Notes: a model not told the origin generated them from the letters alone. Shown: positions 24,873-34,085, numbered from the stretch's first letter. The stretch: DNA of 64,000 nt from Nocardia brevicatena NBRC 12119 (GCF_000308495.1 NZ_BAFU01000034.1:1-64000); one strand, 5' to 3'. Numbers and translations are program-made.

Positions 24873-25724
24873 GTGGCGGTTGTGGTCGTCACCGATTCCT
24901 CCGCGAGCCTGCCCGCTCGGCTCGTCGAAGAGCTGGGCATCGTTGTCGTCCCGTTGCACGTGCTGGTCGGGGACCGCACCGTCCGGGAAGGCATCGACGA
25001 ACTCGATATCGACTACACATCCGATACCGTCACCACGTCCGCGCCCTCGCCGGGGGAGATGCGCGCGGCGTACGAGCAGGCGCTGGCGCGCAGTAACGGC
25101 GACGGCGTGGTGGCCGTGCACCTGTCCAGACTGCTCTCGTCCACTTGGGAATCCGGCCGGCAGGCCATCGAGGATATGGGCGCCGCCGACCGTGTCCTCC
25201 TGGTCGACTCCCTCGGCGCGGGCCTGGCGACCGGGCTTCCGGTGCTCGCCGCCGCCCGCCACGCCGCCACCGGCGTCCCACTGGCCAACGTCTACGACAC
25301 CGCCGTCTCCGCCGCGGGCCGCTCACGCTCCTACATCCTGGTCAACCGCACCGAGCAGCTGCGACGCGGTGGGCGGCTCAGCTCCGCGGCCGGCTTCTTC
25401 GGCAGTGAGCTGGTGACCAAACCGATCCTGCAACTCGTACAGGGGCGACTCGAACTCCGGGAAAAGGTGCGCACGCGGTCGAAGGCGTACACCAAGCTGG
25501 TCGGCGCGGCCGTGGAGGAGGTGCGGGCGAACGGTTCGCGCGGTGCGGCCGTCGCGGTGCAGCACCTGAGCGCGCCGGAGGGCGCCGAGGCCGTGACCGC
25601 GCAGTTGCGGGAGCGGATACCGGAGATCGACGAATTCATCACCGCGGAATTCGGGCCCGTCCTGGCGGTGCATCTCGGGGTCGGGGCGGTGGGAGTGCTC
25701 GTCCTGCCCGGCGGCTGCCGCTGA
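24873..25724 (+). CDS. DegV family fatty-acid-binding protein
   Basis: A 283-residue DegV-fold protein: VVVTDSSASLPARLVEELGIVVVPLHV (about residues 3-29), TSAPSPGEMRAAYE, LSSTWESGRQA, VDSLGAGLATG and the GGRLSSAAGFFGSELVTKPIL segment (about 165-187). DegV (FakB-like) proteins bind a fatty acid between two alpha/beta domains and, in firmicutes, present it to a kinase FakA; the actinobacterial role is unclear. It starts at GTG 24873, three bases after the octT stop, and closes the nadD-rsfS-gpgP-octT unit. Location matches Rv2417c. Confidence 0.9.
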   Translation: MAVVVVTDSSASLPARLVEELGIVVVPLHVLVGDRTVREGIDELDIDYTSDTVTTSAPSPGEMRAAYEQALARSNGDGVVAVHLSRLLSSTWESGRQAIEDMGAADRVLLVDSLGAGLATGLPVLAAARHAATGVPLANVYDTAVSAAGRSRSYILVNRTEQLRRGGRLSSAAGFFGSELVTKPILQLVQGRLELREKVRTRSKAYTKLVGAAVEEVRANGSRGAAVAVQHLSAPEGAEAVTAQLRERIPEIDEFITAEFGPVLAVHLGVGAVGVLVLPGGCR

Positions 25725-25779
25725 ACCCCCCCGGGCGGTGATCGAAGGATTTCGTGACCATGAGCTCGATAGGTGGGGC

Positions 25780-26016
25780 ATGACCGTGACCGACATGTCC
25801 GCACTGGATGTGCACGGTATCGCGGATGACCGGCCCGTCGATATGGGCGACTATCTCGACGCCCTCGCGGTGGTGGCGGGGGCGACTGTGGCATGCCCCG
25901 GGGTCCGGCGCGATGAAACGGCGACAACCGGCCGCTACGAAACCGTTGTCGTCTCGGCGACCACACCGGAACCGGGTGGAACGGGCCCTCACCGCCCGGC
26001 CTTCGTCCACAGGTGA
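25780..26016 (+). CDS. Possible small hypothetical protein
   Basis: A 78-residue frame between degV and comEA, starting at ATG 25780 behind AGGTGG. Third-base GC is high, as in neighbouring genes, and the composition is balanced (MTVTDMSALDVHGIADDRPVDMG...). No domain was recognised. In M. tuberculosis this interval holds eis, which is absent here. It may be a real small gene or chance; the remaining intergenic bases (25725-26091) hold nothing else recognisable. Confidence 0.35.
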   Translation: MTVTDMSALDVHGIADDRPVDMGDYLDALAVVAGATVACPGVRRDETATTGRYETVVVSATTPEPGGTGPHRPAFVHR

Positions 26017-26091
26017 GAGTTGTCCACAAACTTTCCGAAGAACCTGGTGGACAGAGCTTTCCGAGACAAACGCGGTCATAGCGTGGCGGGC

Positions 26092-27156
26092 ATGTCACGT
26101 CACGACGAATACGAGCGGATACGCCAACGGTTGGCCGGGTCGGACACTCGGTCCGAGGCCCGTGCCGATCGATACCGGGGTTACGGCACCGGCGGGAAGA
26201 GCACCCGACGACGGGAATCCCGGGCGGGGCGGTCGGAAGGCGGGATGCTCGAACCCGGCGAAAGAAACGCCGACCGGTGGCATCTCGATGCGATCCCCGA
26301 AGCCGACGACGACCATGACGCGGATGCGCCCGCCTCCGACCGATCACCTGCGGGCGCATTCCGGGATCACGACGAGACGGTCCGCGTGCCCGCCTGGCTC
26401 GAGGAGTCACCGGATACGAATTGGCGAGAACGATTGGTACCGGAGCGGTTCCGCGGAGTACGTCTGGATCCGGGGCGGCGAGGTGTGCTCGCCATGGTCG
26501 GTGTCGGACTGTTGGCGGCGTTGGTGACGGCCGTCGTCGTGCTGTGGGAGCGCCCGGTGACGCACCCCGTGCCGCCGCTGCCGGCCGCGCATCCGATCGC
26601 GGCGGACGGTTCCGGCCCCTCGACGGCGCCGGTGCTCGCCGCATCGCCGACCGCGTCCGAGCCGGATGGGAAATCCGCACCGGAGCTGGTGGTGAGTGTG
26701 GTCGGGCTCGTGCACCGGGCCGGATTGGTCCGGCTGCCGCCGGGCTCGCGGGTGGCCGACGCGCTCACCGCGGCGGGCGGAGTCCGCGAGGGCGCCGACC
26801 TGACGGGCCTCAATCTGGCCCAGCGATTGTCCGACGGCGATCAGGTGCAGGTCGGCGCGCGCGCACCCGGTTCCGGTCCGCACCGGCACGGCAGCGGTAC
26901 CACCTCGAGCGGGGCCGCCACCGGCTCACCGGGTTCGACCGCGGATTCCGCCCCGACATCGGGCGCACCGGTCGACCTCAATACCGCCACCGAGGCCGAA
27001 CTCGACGCCCTGCCCGATATCGGCCCTATCACCGCCCGTGCCATCATCACCTGGCGGAAAACCAACGGACGCTTCACCGATATCGAACAGCTCGGCGAAG
27101 TCGACGGAATAGGCCCCACCCGTCTCGCCCGACTGCGCCAACTGGTGACGGTATGA
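26092..27156 (+). CDS. comEA: ComEA-like DNA-binding competence protein
   Basis: A 354-residue protein. The N-terminal 140 residues are charged and cytoplasmic. One membrane helix follows (GVLAMVGVGLLAALVTAVVVLW, about 143-164), then a SLBB-type domain (LVVSVVGLVHRAGLVRLPPGSRVADALTAAGG), a Gly/Ser linker, and a C-terminal double helix-hairpin-helix (VDLNTATEAELDALPDIGPITARAII, then LGEVDGIGPTRLARLR) that binds DNA. ATG 26092 was chosen as the first ATG after the intergenic region. Its stop overlaps the comEC start (ATGA). Together they resemble DNA-uptake machinery, though competence is rarely shown in these bacteria. Confidence 0.9.
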   Translation: MSRHDEYERIRQRLAGSDTRSEARADRYRGYGTGGKSTRRRESRAGRSEGGMLEPGERNADRWHLDAIPEADDDHDADAPASDRSPAGAFRDHDETVRVPAWLEESPDTNWRERLVPERFRGVRLDPGRRGVLAMVGVGLLAALVTAVVVLWERPVTHPVPPLPAAHPIAADGSGPSTAPVLAASPTASEPDGKSAPELVVSVVGLVHRAGLVRLPPGSRVADALTAAGGVREGADLTGLNLAQRLSDGDQVQVGARAPGSGPHRHGSGTTSSGAATGSPGSTADSAPTSGAPVDLNTATEAELDALPDIGPITARAIITWRKTNGRFTDIEQLGEVDGIGPTRLARLRQLVTV

Positions 27157-28838
27157 CGCCGCCGGCCACCGCACCATCGCCGAGTGACCGTGCTGTCGAA
27201 GGCACACACCCCCGATCACCCGGCCGGATATCGCATGTACGCGCCGAGGACCGTTCGGGCGACGAGGTGATACTGGACGCCCGGTTGCTGCCCGCCGCGG
27301 TGTGCTGTTGGTTGGCAACGCTTCTGGCGATAGGGGCCGGGTGGCAGGCGGGTGTGGCCGTGGCCGTGGGGGCGGTCGTGATGGCGTTCGGGCCGTGGGG
27401 CCTGTGGTGGACGGCCGTCACCCATCGCAGCGAACGGAAGCGGGTTGTCACCCTGGTGTTGTTGGGGGCGGTACTGTCGGGCGCCGCCTTCGCGGCGGTG
27501 GGTGCGTGGCGTGAGTACCGAGTGTCCGAACATCCCCTGCGGTCGGTGCCCGCCACGGCATCGGTCCGGGTGGCGGTCACCGTCGCGGACGATCCGAAGC
27601 CGGTGCGCACCGAGGTACCGGGTGCCGAACGACTGTGGATCGTACGAGCGAACCTCCGCGAATATCGTTATGGCGCCGAACGGATTCGGGTCGGTGGGGC
27701 GGTGGTGATCCTGGCGACCGGCAAGCAGTGGTCGGCCCTGCTACCGGGGCAGCCGATCGAGTTTCGGGCCCGTCCGTCACCGCCCCGCCGACACGACCTG
27801 ACCGTGGCGGGTCTGCGTCCGCTCGGCCCGCCGAAAACCATTGGCCCGCTACCGTGGTGGCAGCGTCTGGCGGCGTCGGTACGGGCCGATTTGGTGGATG
27901 CCGCGGCGCGGGCGCTGCCGCCGGAATCGGCCGGATTACTTCCGGCCCTCGTCGTCGGAGACACCTCCGCCCTGTCCGACGAGGTACGCGACGAATTCGT
28001 CGCCTCCGGACTACAACACCTATGTGTGGTCAGCGGAGCCAATTTCACGATCGTGCTCACGGTGGTGCTGTTTCTGACCCGTCTGCTCACCTTCGGCCCG
28101 TATCTGTCCGCCGCCTGCGCTGCCGCCGCGTTGGTGCTGTTCGTGGTGATCGCCCGACCGGATCCGAGTGTGCTGAGAGCGGCCGCCATGGGATCGGTGA
28201 CGCTGCTCGCCCTGGTCACCGGCCGTCGAAAACAGGCACTTCCCGCCCTGTGCGCGGCCGTGATCGCCCTGCTCGCGATATGGCCGGGCCTGGCCGTCCA
28301 AGCCGGATTCGCCCTGTCCGTCCTGGCCACCGGCGCGCTGATCCTGTTGGCCCCCGGCTGGGTGGACCGGCTGCGCGACCATGGGTGGTGGCGGCTGCCG
28401 GCCGAGTTGGTCGCCGTCGCGGCGGCCGCGTTCGTGGTCACCGCACCGATCCTGGTCGCCCTGACCGGCCGACTCGGCCTGGTCGCCGTGGCCGCGAACA
28501 TCCTCGCCGCGCCCGTGGTCGCGCCGATCACCGTCGTGGGTGCCGTCGGTGCTGTCACCGCTTCGATCTGGATGCCCTTCGCGGAGTTGATCCTGCACTG
28601 CGCCGCGCCGCCGTTGTGGTGGTTGCTGGCTGTCGCCGACCGCGCCGCCGCGATTCCGGGAGCGACGGTGCCGGTGCCGGGGGGAGCGGCCGGTGGTCTG
28701 GTGACCGCCGGGATCGTCACCGTGGGCATCTGGGCGCTACATTCGGCCGGTGTGCGCAGACTGATGACGGCCGCCGCGACGGGAGTGGCCGCCGTGGTGA
28801 TCCCGTTGCTGGTGGCGAGCCATACTCTGCCGAGATGA
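27153..28838 (+). CDS. comEC: ComEC/Rec2 family DNA-uptake channel protein
   Basis: A 561-residue polytopic membrane protein. After two or three N-terminal helices and a soluble OB-like region (about residues 95-215, DUF4131), the Competence domain starts near 250 with the HLCVVSGANFTIVL motif (family HLLAVSGLH) and continues with about eight further helices. The C-terminal metallo-beta-lactamase-like nuclease domain found in Bacillus ComEC is absent, as usual in mycobacteria. It begins in the comEA stop codon. ComEC forms the channel for single-stranded DNA entry. Confidence 0.9.
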   Translation: MTPPATAPSPSDRAVEGTHPRSPGRISHVRAEDRSGDEVILDARLLPAAVCCWLATLLAIGAGWQAGVAVAVGAVVMAFGPWGLWWTAVTHRSERKRVVTLVLLGAVLSGAAFAAVGAWREYRVSEHPLRSVPATASVRVAVTVADDPKPVRTEVPGAERLWIVRANLREYRYGAERIRVGGAVVILATGKQWSALLPGQPIEFRARPSPPRRHDLTVAGLRPLGPPKTIGPLPWWQRLAASVRADLVDAAARALPPESAGLLPALVVGDTSALSDEVRDEFVASGLQHLCVVSGANFTIVLTVVLFLTRLLTFGPYLSAACAAAALVLFVVIARPDPSVLRAAAMGSVTLLALVTGRRKQALPALCAAVIALLAIWPGLAVQAGFALSVLATGALILLAPGWVDRLRDHGWWRLPAELVAVAAAAFVVTAPILVALTGRLGLVAVAANILAAPVVAPITVVGAVGAVTASIWMPFAELILHCAAPPLWWLLAVADRAAAIPGATVPVPGGAAGGLVTAGIVTVGIWALHSAGVRRLMTAAATGVAAVVIPLLVASHTLPR

Positions 28839-28878
28839 GCGGTAGCCCGCAACCGCCTTCGGACGATACCGAGGGGGC

Positions 28879-29268
28879 TCAGTGTGGCAGCCAGCCCGGT
28901 TGTCCGGCCAGCCATATGGCGGGCATCGGAATGGTCCGGTCCTCGACGATGCAGACCCACAGCGTCGCTTCCGACATCCCGTAGCGACGCTTCATCTGCG
29001 TGATATCGAGGTATTCCCGTGGTTCCAGCCGTTCGGCACCGCTCAACCCGGGTTCCCATGCCGGCGGGATCTCGGGCTCCCAGCCGGGACGCCGCTTTCC
29101 GCCCAGCACGACGGCCGGGGCAGGCACCCATATGGGCCCGTTGTCCAACCAACGGGCCAACGTACGCCAATCGATGCCGGTCACGGACGAGAACTCGGCC
29201 AGATCCACGAATCGCGGTGCGTACGAGTCGCGTTCGGCCCTGTCCCGCAGGATGGCACGTTTCCTCAT
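28879..29268 (-). CDS. Hypothetical protein with HTH-like segments
   Basis: A 129-residue protein, ATG 29268 with AGGA upstream. It contains two similar helix-turn-helix-like stretches: VDLAEFSSVTGIDWRTLARWLDNGPIWVP and LDITQMKRRYGMSEATLWVCI...TIPMPAIW. Each looks like an excisionase/AlpA-type winged HTH followed by a Pro-rich strand, suggesting two tandem small DNA-binding modules. This tandem arrangement fits a phage- or plasmid-type directionality or regulatory factor, but no integrase or attachment site was found nearby. It is convergent with comEC. The function is uncertain. Confidence 0.55.
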   Translation of the reverse strand: MRKRAILRDRAERDSYAPRFVDLAEFSSVTGIDWRTLARWLDNGPIWVPAPAVVLGGKRRPGWEPEIPPAWEPGLSGAERLEPREYLDITQMKRRYGMSEATLWVCIVEDRTIPMPAIWLAGQPGWLPH

Positions 29269-29343
29269 TGCCGGTAGTCCTCGCTGCACAGCAACGGCGG
29301 TGGGTTCTATCCGCGGACGATTCGTACTCCGGCCCACGGACAC

Positions 29344-29972
29344 GGCTCGCGCCGTGTGCGCTCATGTGCAGTGATCCGCCCGCCAACCACCGGCACAAGC
29401 GCGGTACACAGTAGCCCAGGGCATCCCACCGAATCCAGTGCAGGCAGGCGCGGTGAGGACCGGAACGGTGCCGACCGCTCCCATCGGCCGACCGGGGTCG
29501 TACAACGATCGTCGACGAGACACCATGCCGTGCGACGCATGCCCTGTGCCGCGAATTCACAACCGGATTCGTGTTCTCCGCTATCGCCGGCCGCGATATC
29601 GCGCACTTCCACCGGCCGGTGTTCGCGCCCGTAAGGAACACCGGCCGAACGAGCCGGTTCGTCGTCTCCTGCTGGGCCGACGGTCCGCGGATCGATGAAC
29701 CGGGCCCTATCGCGCCGGTCGAACGCCCGGCGTTGCGAGTCACCCCAAGCGACACCGGCGTCCGGGATAGCGGATGCGTATGGCGGGAACCGAAGCCTGT
29801 CTCCCAGGCCGGCATGAGTCCTCGATTCGGCGGCAACTTCCTTTGATGTCCTCGTCCACCGGTGCAGGCAGGCCGGGATCTCCTCGGTACGAGTGTTCGG
29901 GGAACCGCCATGTCGCCCGGATACATCGGGCATGGCGCATCGAGGCCGCCGGCCCGGTCGTAGGATCGGACC
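29344..29972. other. Gene-poor stretch upstream of holA
   Basis: More than 600 bases with no gene that can be supported. Open frames on both strands lack ribosome sites and known motifs. It holds one strong stem-loop (29613-29647), listed separately, and must include the holA promoter near 29950. Confidence 0.5.
29613..29647. repeat. Perfect 12-base inverted repeat (stem-loop)
   Basis: CGGCCGGTGTTC and GAACACCGGCCG separated by 11 bases. The 12-bp GC-rich stem is perfect, but there is no T-tract on either side, so it is not a typical intrinsic terminator. It lies in the gene-poor stretch before holA. Confidence 0.6.
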
Positions 29973-30944
29973 GTGAGCGAACAGCCTGCGGCCGTGCATC
30001 TGGTTCTGGGAGATGAGGAACTACTGGTCGAGCGGGCCGTGGCGGGGGTGACTGCGCAGGTCAGGGCGGGGGCGCCCGACCCGGAGGGGGTGCCGGTGGA
30101 TCGGCTGCGGGCCGGGGACGCCAATAGCGCGGAGTTGGCGGAACTGTTGAGTCCGTCGCTGTTCGCGGAGGACCGGGTGGTGGTCCTGGAATTGGCGGCG
30201 GAGGCCGGTAAGGACGCGGTCGCGGTGATCGGCGACGCGGCGGCGGCCCCGCCGGAGGGAGTCGTGCTGATCGTGTTGCACTCCGGTGGGGGGCGGGCCA
30301 AGGCGCTGGTTCCGACTCTGCGGAAGGTGGGGGCCGTAGTGCACGACTGTGCGAAGCTCACCAAGGCCGCCGAGCGCGTGGAGTTCGTGCGGGGGGAGTT
30401 CCGGGCCGCGGGTGTGCGGGTGTCGGGGGACGTGGTGCAGGCGGTGCTGGAGGCGGTGGGTTCGGATCTGCGGGAGCTGGCGGCGGCGTGCTCGCAGCTG
30501 GCGGCGGATACCGGCGGCAAGGTGGATGTGGCCGCGGTGCGGCGGTACTACTCCGGGAAGGCCGAGGTGACCGGGTTCGAGGTGGCCGACCAGGCGGTTT
30601 CCGGTAATCGGGCCGGGGCCGTGGAGGCGCTGCGCTGGGCCACCGACAGCGGGGTCCCGCATGTGCTGTTGGCCGACGCGCTGGCCGACTCGGTGCACAC
30701 CATCGCGCGGGTCGGTTCGGCGGGGCGTGGCGACCCGTTCAAGCTCGCCGGCTCGTTGGGTATGCCGCCCTGGAAGGTGAAGAAAGCCCAGGCACAGGCC
30801 CGGGGATGGACGCCCGAGGCCATCGGTTCCGCCCTGCGGGTCGTCGCCGCGCTCAATGCCGACGTCAAGGGCGGTGCCGCCGACCCGACGTTCGCGCTCG
30901 AGCATGCGGTTATGCGGATACTCGCGCTGCGCGGGCGGAACTGA
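29973..30944 (+). CDS. holA: DNA polymerase III delta subunit
   Basis: A 323-residue HolA protein starting at GTG 29973. The N-terminal [14 protein letters not shown] (about residues 10-23), the [19 protein letters not shown] strand region, and the C-terminal [12 protein letters not shown]...[30 protein letters not shown] block are typical of actinobacterial HolA. It opens the beta sliding clamp as part of the clamp-loader complex. It follows comEC after an inserted gene and gene-poor interval, and faces rpsT further downstream, as in M. tuberculosis. Confidence 0.93.
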   Translation: MSEQPAAVHLVLGDEELLVERAVAGVTAQVRAGAPDPEGVPVDRLRAGDANSAELAELLSPSLFAEDRVVVLELAAEAGKDAVAVIGDAAAAPPEGVVLIVLHSGGGRAKALVPTLRKVGAVVHDCAKLTKAAERVEFVRGEFRAAGVRVSGDVVQAVLEAVGSDLRELAAACSQLAADTGGKVDVAAVRRYYSGKAEVTGFEVADQAVSGNRAGAVEALRWATDSGVPHVLLADALADSVHTIARVGSAGRGDPFKLAGSLGMPPWKVKKAQAQARGWTPEAIGSALRVVAALNADVKGGAADPTFALEHAVMRILALRGRN

Positions 30945-31043
30945 CCACCGCGAGTATCCGTCTGCTTCTCCGGTCGACGGCCGGGCAGGCACCCGGACGG
31001 CGTCGTGACTTCGCGCCGTCCGGGTCTGCCGATCGTTACGGGC

Positions 31044-31292
31044 TCAGTCCACCGAGCTGAGGTCGGGCATCTCCATCTCCTCGCCGACCTCTTCGTAACG
31101 TCCGTCCCAGTTCTCGTAGGCCGGTGGTTCCTCCTCGCGCGTGACGATCCACGCCAGCGCGTAACCGTCCTCCTCGTCGGGGACCAGCACGTTCTCGATC
31201 TTCACGCCGAAGCCGAGCACCTCGGCGGCCTGGATCACACCGGGCAGGTCTTCGGACCGAACCACGGCCTGGTTCGCATATACGGTCACCAT
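31044..31292 (-). CDS. Small acidic conserved hypothetical protein
   Basis: An 82-residue acidic protein: VTVYANQAVVRSEDLPGVIQAAEVLGFGVKIENVLV, an acidic loop, ALAWIVTREEE, and a strongly acidic tail. The predicted order (strand-helix-strand-strand) suggests a small alpha/beta fold. Two in-frame ATG codons (31301 and 31292) lie close together and neither has a clear ribosome site; the shorter one was taken. It is convergent with holA. No function is assigned. Confidence 0.6.
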   Translation of the reverse strand: MVTVYANQAVVRSEDLPGVIQAAEVLGFGVKIENVLVPDEEDGYALAWIVTREEEPPAYENWDGRYEEVGEEMEMPDLSSVD

Positions 31293-31484
31293 GGGCGGCA
31301 TGCTACGGCACATCGGGCCGCACTGTGTGGGACAGGCCCCCGGTAACAAGGAGGCGGGGTCTCGTCGTCGGATTCGAGCGGGTCGGTCGGTTCCCGCATG
31401 GCGGCCGGTGAGAGCTCGGAAACGGACGAGGATCGGTCCGGAGCGTAGCGCGAGCGGCCGGGCCGTGTCCCGAGGTTCGCCGCT

Positions 31485-31690
31485 GACGCGGACGAGGCGT
31501 CCGCACAGGCCATCGCGGCAGGCGGTCGGGTCCGTCACCTCTGCGGCCGACGGCGCCTTCGGGCGGCGCGAGGGGCGTATCAAGGACTCCTTCGGCAATA
31601 TCTGGTAGGTGGTCGGCTGCGTCGAGGACGTCACCGAGGACGAGACGTGGAAACGGCTGCGGGGCCCTGTCGACGCCGAGGCCGTGCGGG
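31485..31690 (+). pseudogene. Relic of a PhnB-like VOC protein gene
   Basis: In the gene-free interval 31293-31858. DADEASAQAIAAGGR is read in one frame (31485-31529), then SAADGAFGRREGRIKDSFGNIW in another (31534-31605), then an in-frame TAG at 31606-31608, and after it VEDVTEDETWKRLRGPVDAEAVRVAQR. These are the last 70 residues of a PhnB/3-demethylubiquinone-type VOC protein, where GNxWW followed by xxHVEDVxxEE is normal; the TAG replaces the second Trp codon TGG. One frameshift and one nonsense change, with no recognisable N-terminus upstream, mark it as a decayed gene. Confidence 0.6.
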
Positions 31691-31858
31691 TGGCTCAGAG
31701 ACACTCGACACCGGGCTCGGCGACCGGCGTCTCGGACGCGGCAGCGCACCTGTCTGGACGAACGGCCGCCCAGGTGTCCGAGCGGCGGTCGGGTGATCGC
31801 CTACGGCGGGGCGCATGGCACCGGGCGGGATCTCGGTGCCGTGTCGCAACTGCGTCAT

Positions 31859-32932
31859 TCAGCTCCGTGTGGCGGCCTCGACTTTCAGACCACCGAAGGT
31901 GACCTGCCGTGTCATGGGACGCCGCAGGAACTCGTGCGGGAAGCCGAGGTCGACGGCACTGGCCGCTTCCAGCCGGGTCAGGTGCTCGTCGGCGAATTCG
32001 ACGTCGAGCGCGCCCAGGTTATCTTCCAGCTGGGCGGCGGTGCGGGCACCGATGATGGGTGCGGTCACACCCGGTTCGCGCAGCGTCCACGCCAGCGCGA
32101 CCTGAGAGGGCGTCCGGCCCGTCTCCGCGGCGACCTCCTTGACCACGTCGGCGATGGCGAGCCCGCGTTCGGACAGCGATCCGTTGGCGGCGGCGACGTT
32201 CTTGCGGGTACCGCTGGGGGAGGCATCCACACTGTGGTCGAGGTCGGCGCGGCCGTACTTGCCGGTGAGCACCCCGCTGCCCAGGGGTGACCACGGGATG
32301 ACACCGAGGCCCATTTCCCGTGCCATGGGGATCAGGTCGCGTTCGCCTGTGCGCTCGAGCAGGCTGTACTCGATCTGCAGCGCGATGAGCGGGGACCATC
32401 CGCGCAGATCGGCGATCATCTGCATCCGCGAGACCTGCCAGGCGGGCGCGTCGGAGATACCCACGTAGAGCACCTTGCCCGCGCGGACCAGGTCGTCCAT
32501 TCCGCGCAGGATCTCCTCGACCGGAGTCAGGAAGTCCCAGGCGTGCAGGTAGAGCAGATCGATGTAGTCGGTGTTCAACCGCCGCAGACTGGCCTCCACC
32601 GAGGCGAACATGCTCTTGCGGTGGTTGCCGCCGGAGTTGGGGTCGCCGGGACGGCGCAGCATGGTGTATTTCGTGGCCAGCACCAGGCTTTCCCGGTTGG
32701 CGGCGGTGAACTCACCGAGCAGCTTCTCGGAGCTGCCGTCGGTGTACTGGCTGGCGGTGTCGATGAAATTACCGCCACGCTCGACGTAGGTGTCGAAGAT
32801 CTTGCGGGCCTCATCGGTATCGGCACCCCAACCCCAGTCGGCCCCGAAAGTCATCGTCCCCAGCGCGAGCGGGGACACCCGTAGGCCGGAGCGGCCGAGA
32901 AGGCGGTAAGTGTCGAGGGTGAGCGCGGCCAT
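31859..32932 (-). CDS. Aldo/keto reductase
   Basis: A 357-residue NADPH-dependent (alpha/beta)8-barrel oxidoreductase. Catalytic Asp and Tyr are in GGNFIDTASQYTDGSSE (about residues 54-70), the Lys in SLVLATKYTM (about 87), and the His in YLHAWD (about 129). The cofactor loop is WSPLGSGVLTGKY (about 219-231). ATG 32932 follows AGGAGAA. It is divergent from an XRE-type regulator, likely its repressor. The frame is open further upstream, but that part would overlap the regulator's promoter. The substrate is probably an aldehyde or ketone; not further assignable. Confidence 0.9.
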   Translation of the reverse strand: MAALTLDTYRLLGRSGLRVSPLALGTMTFGADWGWGADTDEARKIFDTYVERGGNFIDTASQYTDGSSEKLLGEFTAANRESLVLATKYTMLRRPGDPNSGGNHRKSMFASVEASLRRLNTDYIDLLYLHAWDFLTPVEEILRGMDDLVRAGKVLYVGISDAPAWQVSRMQMIADLRGWSPLIALQIEYSLLERTGERDLIPMAREMGLGVIPWSPLGSGVLTGKYGRADLDHSVDASPSGTRKNVAAANGSLSERGLAIADVVKEVAAETGRTPSQVALAWTLREPGVTAPIIGARTAAQLEDNLGALDVEFADEHLTRLEAASAVDLGFPHEFLRRPMTRQVTFGGLKVEAATRS

Positions 32933-33061
32933 CACGTTCTCCTGTCGTCGTTCGTGTTGTCGAGAGAAATTCTGTGGCGGCGAAAGGCGCGCGGTAAGGG
33001 AAGATTCATCCTGGGAAAGACAGTCCCACCCAACGGACGGCGGCCCGTACGATCGGAGACG

Positions 33062-34003
33062 ATGAAAGGAATGGCGAACGCGACATCGCGCCGCGACCCG
33101 GGGCCCGGAGGCACAGGCTTGCGTAACCACGAAGGGCCGGGCGGCGCCGACCGAACGCACGAGCTGGCGGCCTTTCTGCGCACCCGGCGGGAGCGGTTGA
33201 ATCCCCGCGACCTGGGCCTGCCGCTGCGCCGGCAGGCTCGGCGCACCCCCGGACTGCGGCGGGAGGAAGTGGCCGAACTGGCAGGCGTCAGCACCGACTA
33301 CATCATCCGGCTGGAGCAGGGCCGTGGCCTACGCCCGTCACCGGAGGTGCTGGACGCGCTGGCCCGCGCGTTGCGCTTGAGCGCCGACGAAACCGCCTAC
33401 CTGTTCGATCTGGCCGAGCAGCGCCGGCCCAACTCGGGTAAGCCGAGCGCGGTGGCCGCTCCGGCGCTGGCCCTGCTGGTGGACGAGCTGTCACCGCATC
33501 CGGCCATGCTGGTCAACCACCGCTACGACGTCCTGGCGTGGAACCGGGAGATGGCGGCCTTGATGCTCGATTTCGACACGCTGCCCCTCGGACAGCGCAA
33601 CACCATGTGGCTGTGTCTCGTGCACGAGCGGATGCGGGATTTCTACGTCGACCGGGACCGGGTGATCCGGGAGGGGGCCGCGGATCTGCGTGCCGCCTGG
33701 GCCGGACACCCGGACGACCAGGCGCTCGCGGATCTGGTGGGTGAGCTGACGGCCCGCAGTCCGGAGTTCGCCGCGGCCTGGGCCGCAGGGGATGTGAAGG
33801 TGCGCGGGCGCGGGGTGAAGCCGCTCCGGCATCCGCACGTCGGGCCGCTGACCGTCGATTTCGAGGCTCTGGTCCCGTTGCAGGACCCGGACCAGCGGCT
33901 GGTCATCTATCGGGCGGCCGATGCCGCCTCGCAGGCCGCGCTGGACCGGCTGGCCGAGGCGGCACGGGACCGCGCGCCGCGGGTCGTCGACGAGGCATCA
34001 TAG
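33062..34003 (+). CDS. XRE family regulator with MmyB-like ligand-binding domain
   Basis: A 313-residue regulator. The HTH is at about residues 60-100 (RQARRTPGLRREEVAELAGVSTDYIIRLEQGRGLRPSPEVLDALARALRL). The C-terminal domain (about 125-290) matches the MmyB-like PAS-type fold (PAMLVNHRYDVLAWNREMAALM, RDRVIREGAADLRAAWAGHPDDQALADLVGEL, VDFEAL). These regulators are often divergent to a short-chain or aldo/keto reductase and bind a hydrophobic ligand. Here the divergent gene is an aldo/keto reductase. ATG 33062 follows GGAG; a second ATG at 33071 is possible. A TACGAT -10-like hexamer lies at 33048-33053. Confidence 0.85.
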   Translation: MKGMANATSRRDPGPGGTGLRNHEGPGGADRTHELAAFLRTRRERLNPRDLGLPLRRQARRTPGLRREEVAELAGVSTDYIIRLEQGRGLRPSPEVLDALARALRLSADETAYLFDLAEQRRPNSGKPSAVAAPALALLVDELSPHPAMLVNHRYDVLAWNREMAALMLDFDTLPLGQRNTMWLCLVHERMRDFYVDRDRVIREGAADLRAAWAGHPDDQALADLVGELTARSPEFAAAWAAGDVKVRGRGVKPLRHPHVGPLTVDFEALVPLQDPDQRLVIYRAADAASQAALDRLAEAARDRAPRVVDEAS

Positions 34004-34029
34004 GGTTCCTCGCGGGCAGCGGGAACGCG

Positions 34030-34062
34030 AAAAGCCGCCGCGGTCGTCGGAGCCGCGGCGGC
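34030..34062 (-). terminator. Intrinsic terminator of rpsT
   Basis: Read on the minus strand: GCCGCCGCGG, 9-base loop, CCGCGGCGGC, then TTTT. A perfect 10-bp stem, 24 bases after the rpsT stop. It may also end transcription of the convergent regulator gene, though the T-tract favours the rpsT direction. Confidence 0.8.
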
Positions 34063-34085
34063 GAACGTCGAAGCGAACGAACTCG

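Noticed and set aside
29307-29999. Minus-strand frame of 230 codons upstream of holA
   Set aside because: No ribosome site, no domain, Arg/Gly/Pro-rich composition and overlap with the holA start.
27668-30520. Very long open frame on the minus strand opposite comEC and beyond
   Set aside because: The comEC, HTH-protein and holA frames explain this DNA, and the antisense translation is Ala/Thr/Arg-biased low-quality text with no ribosome site or domain.
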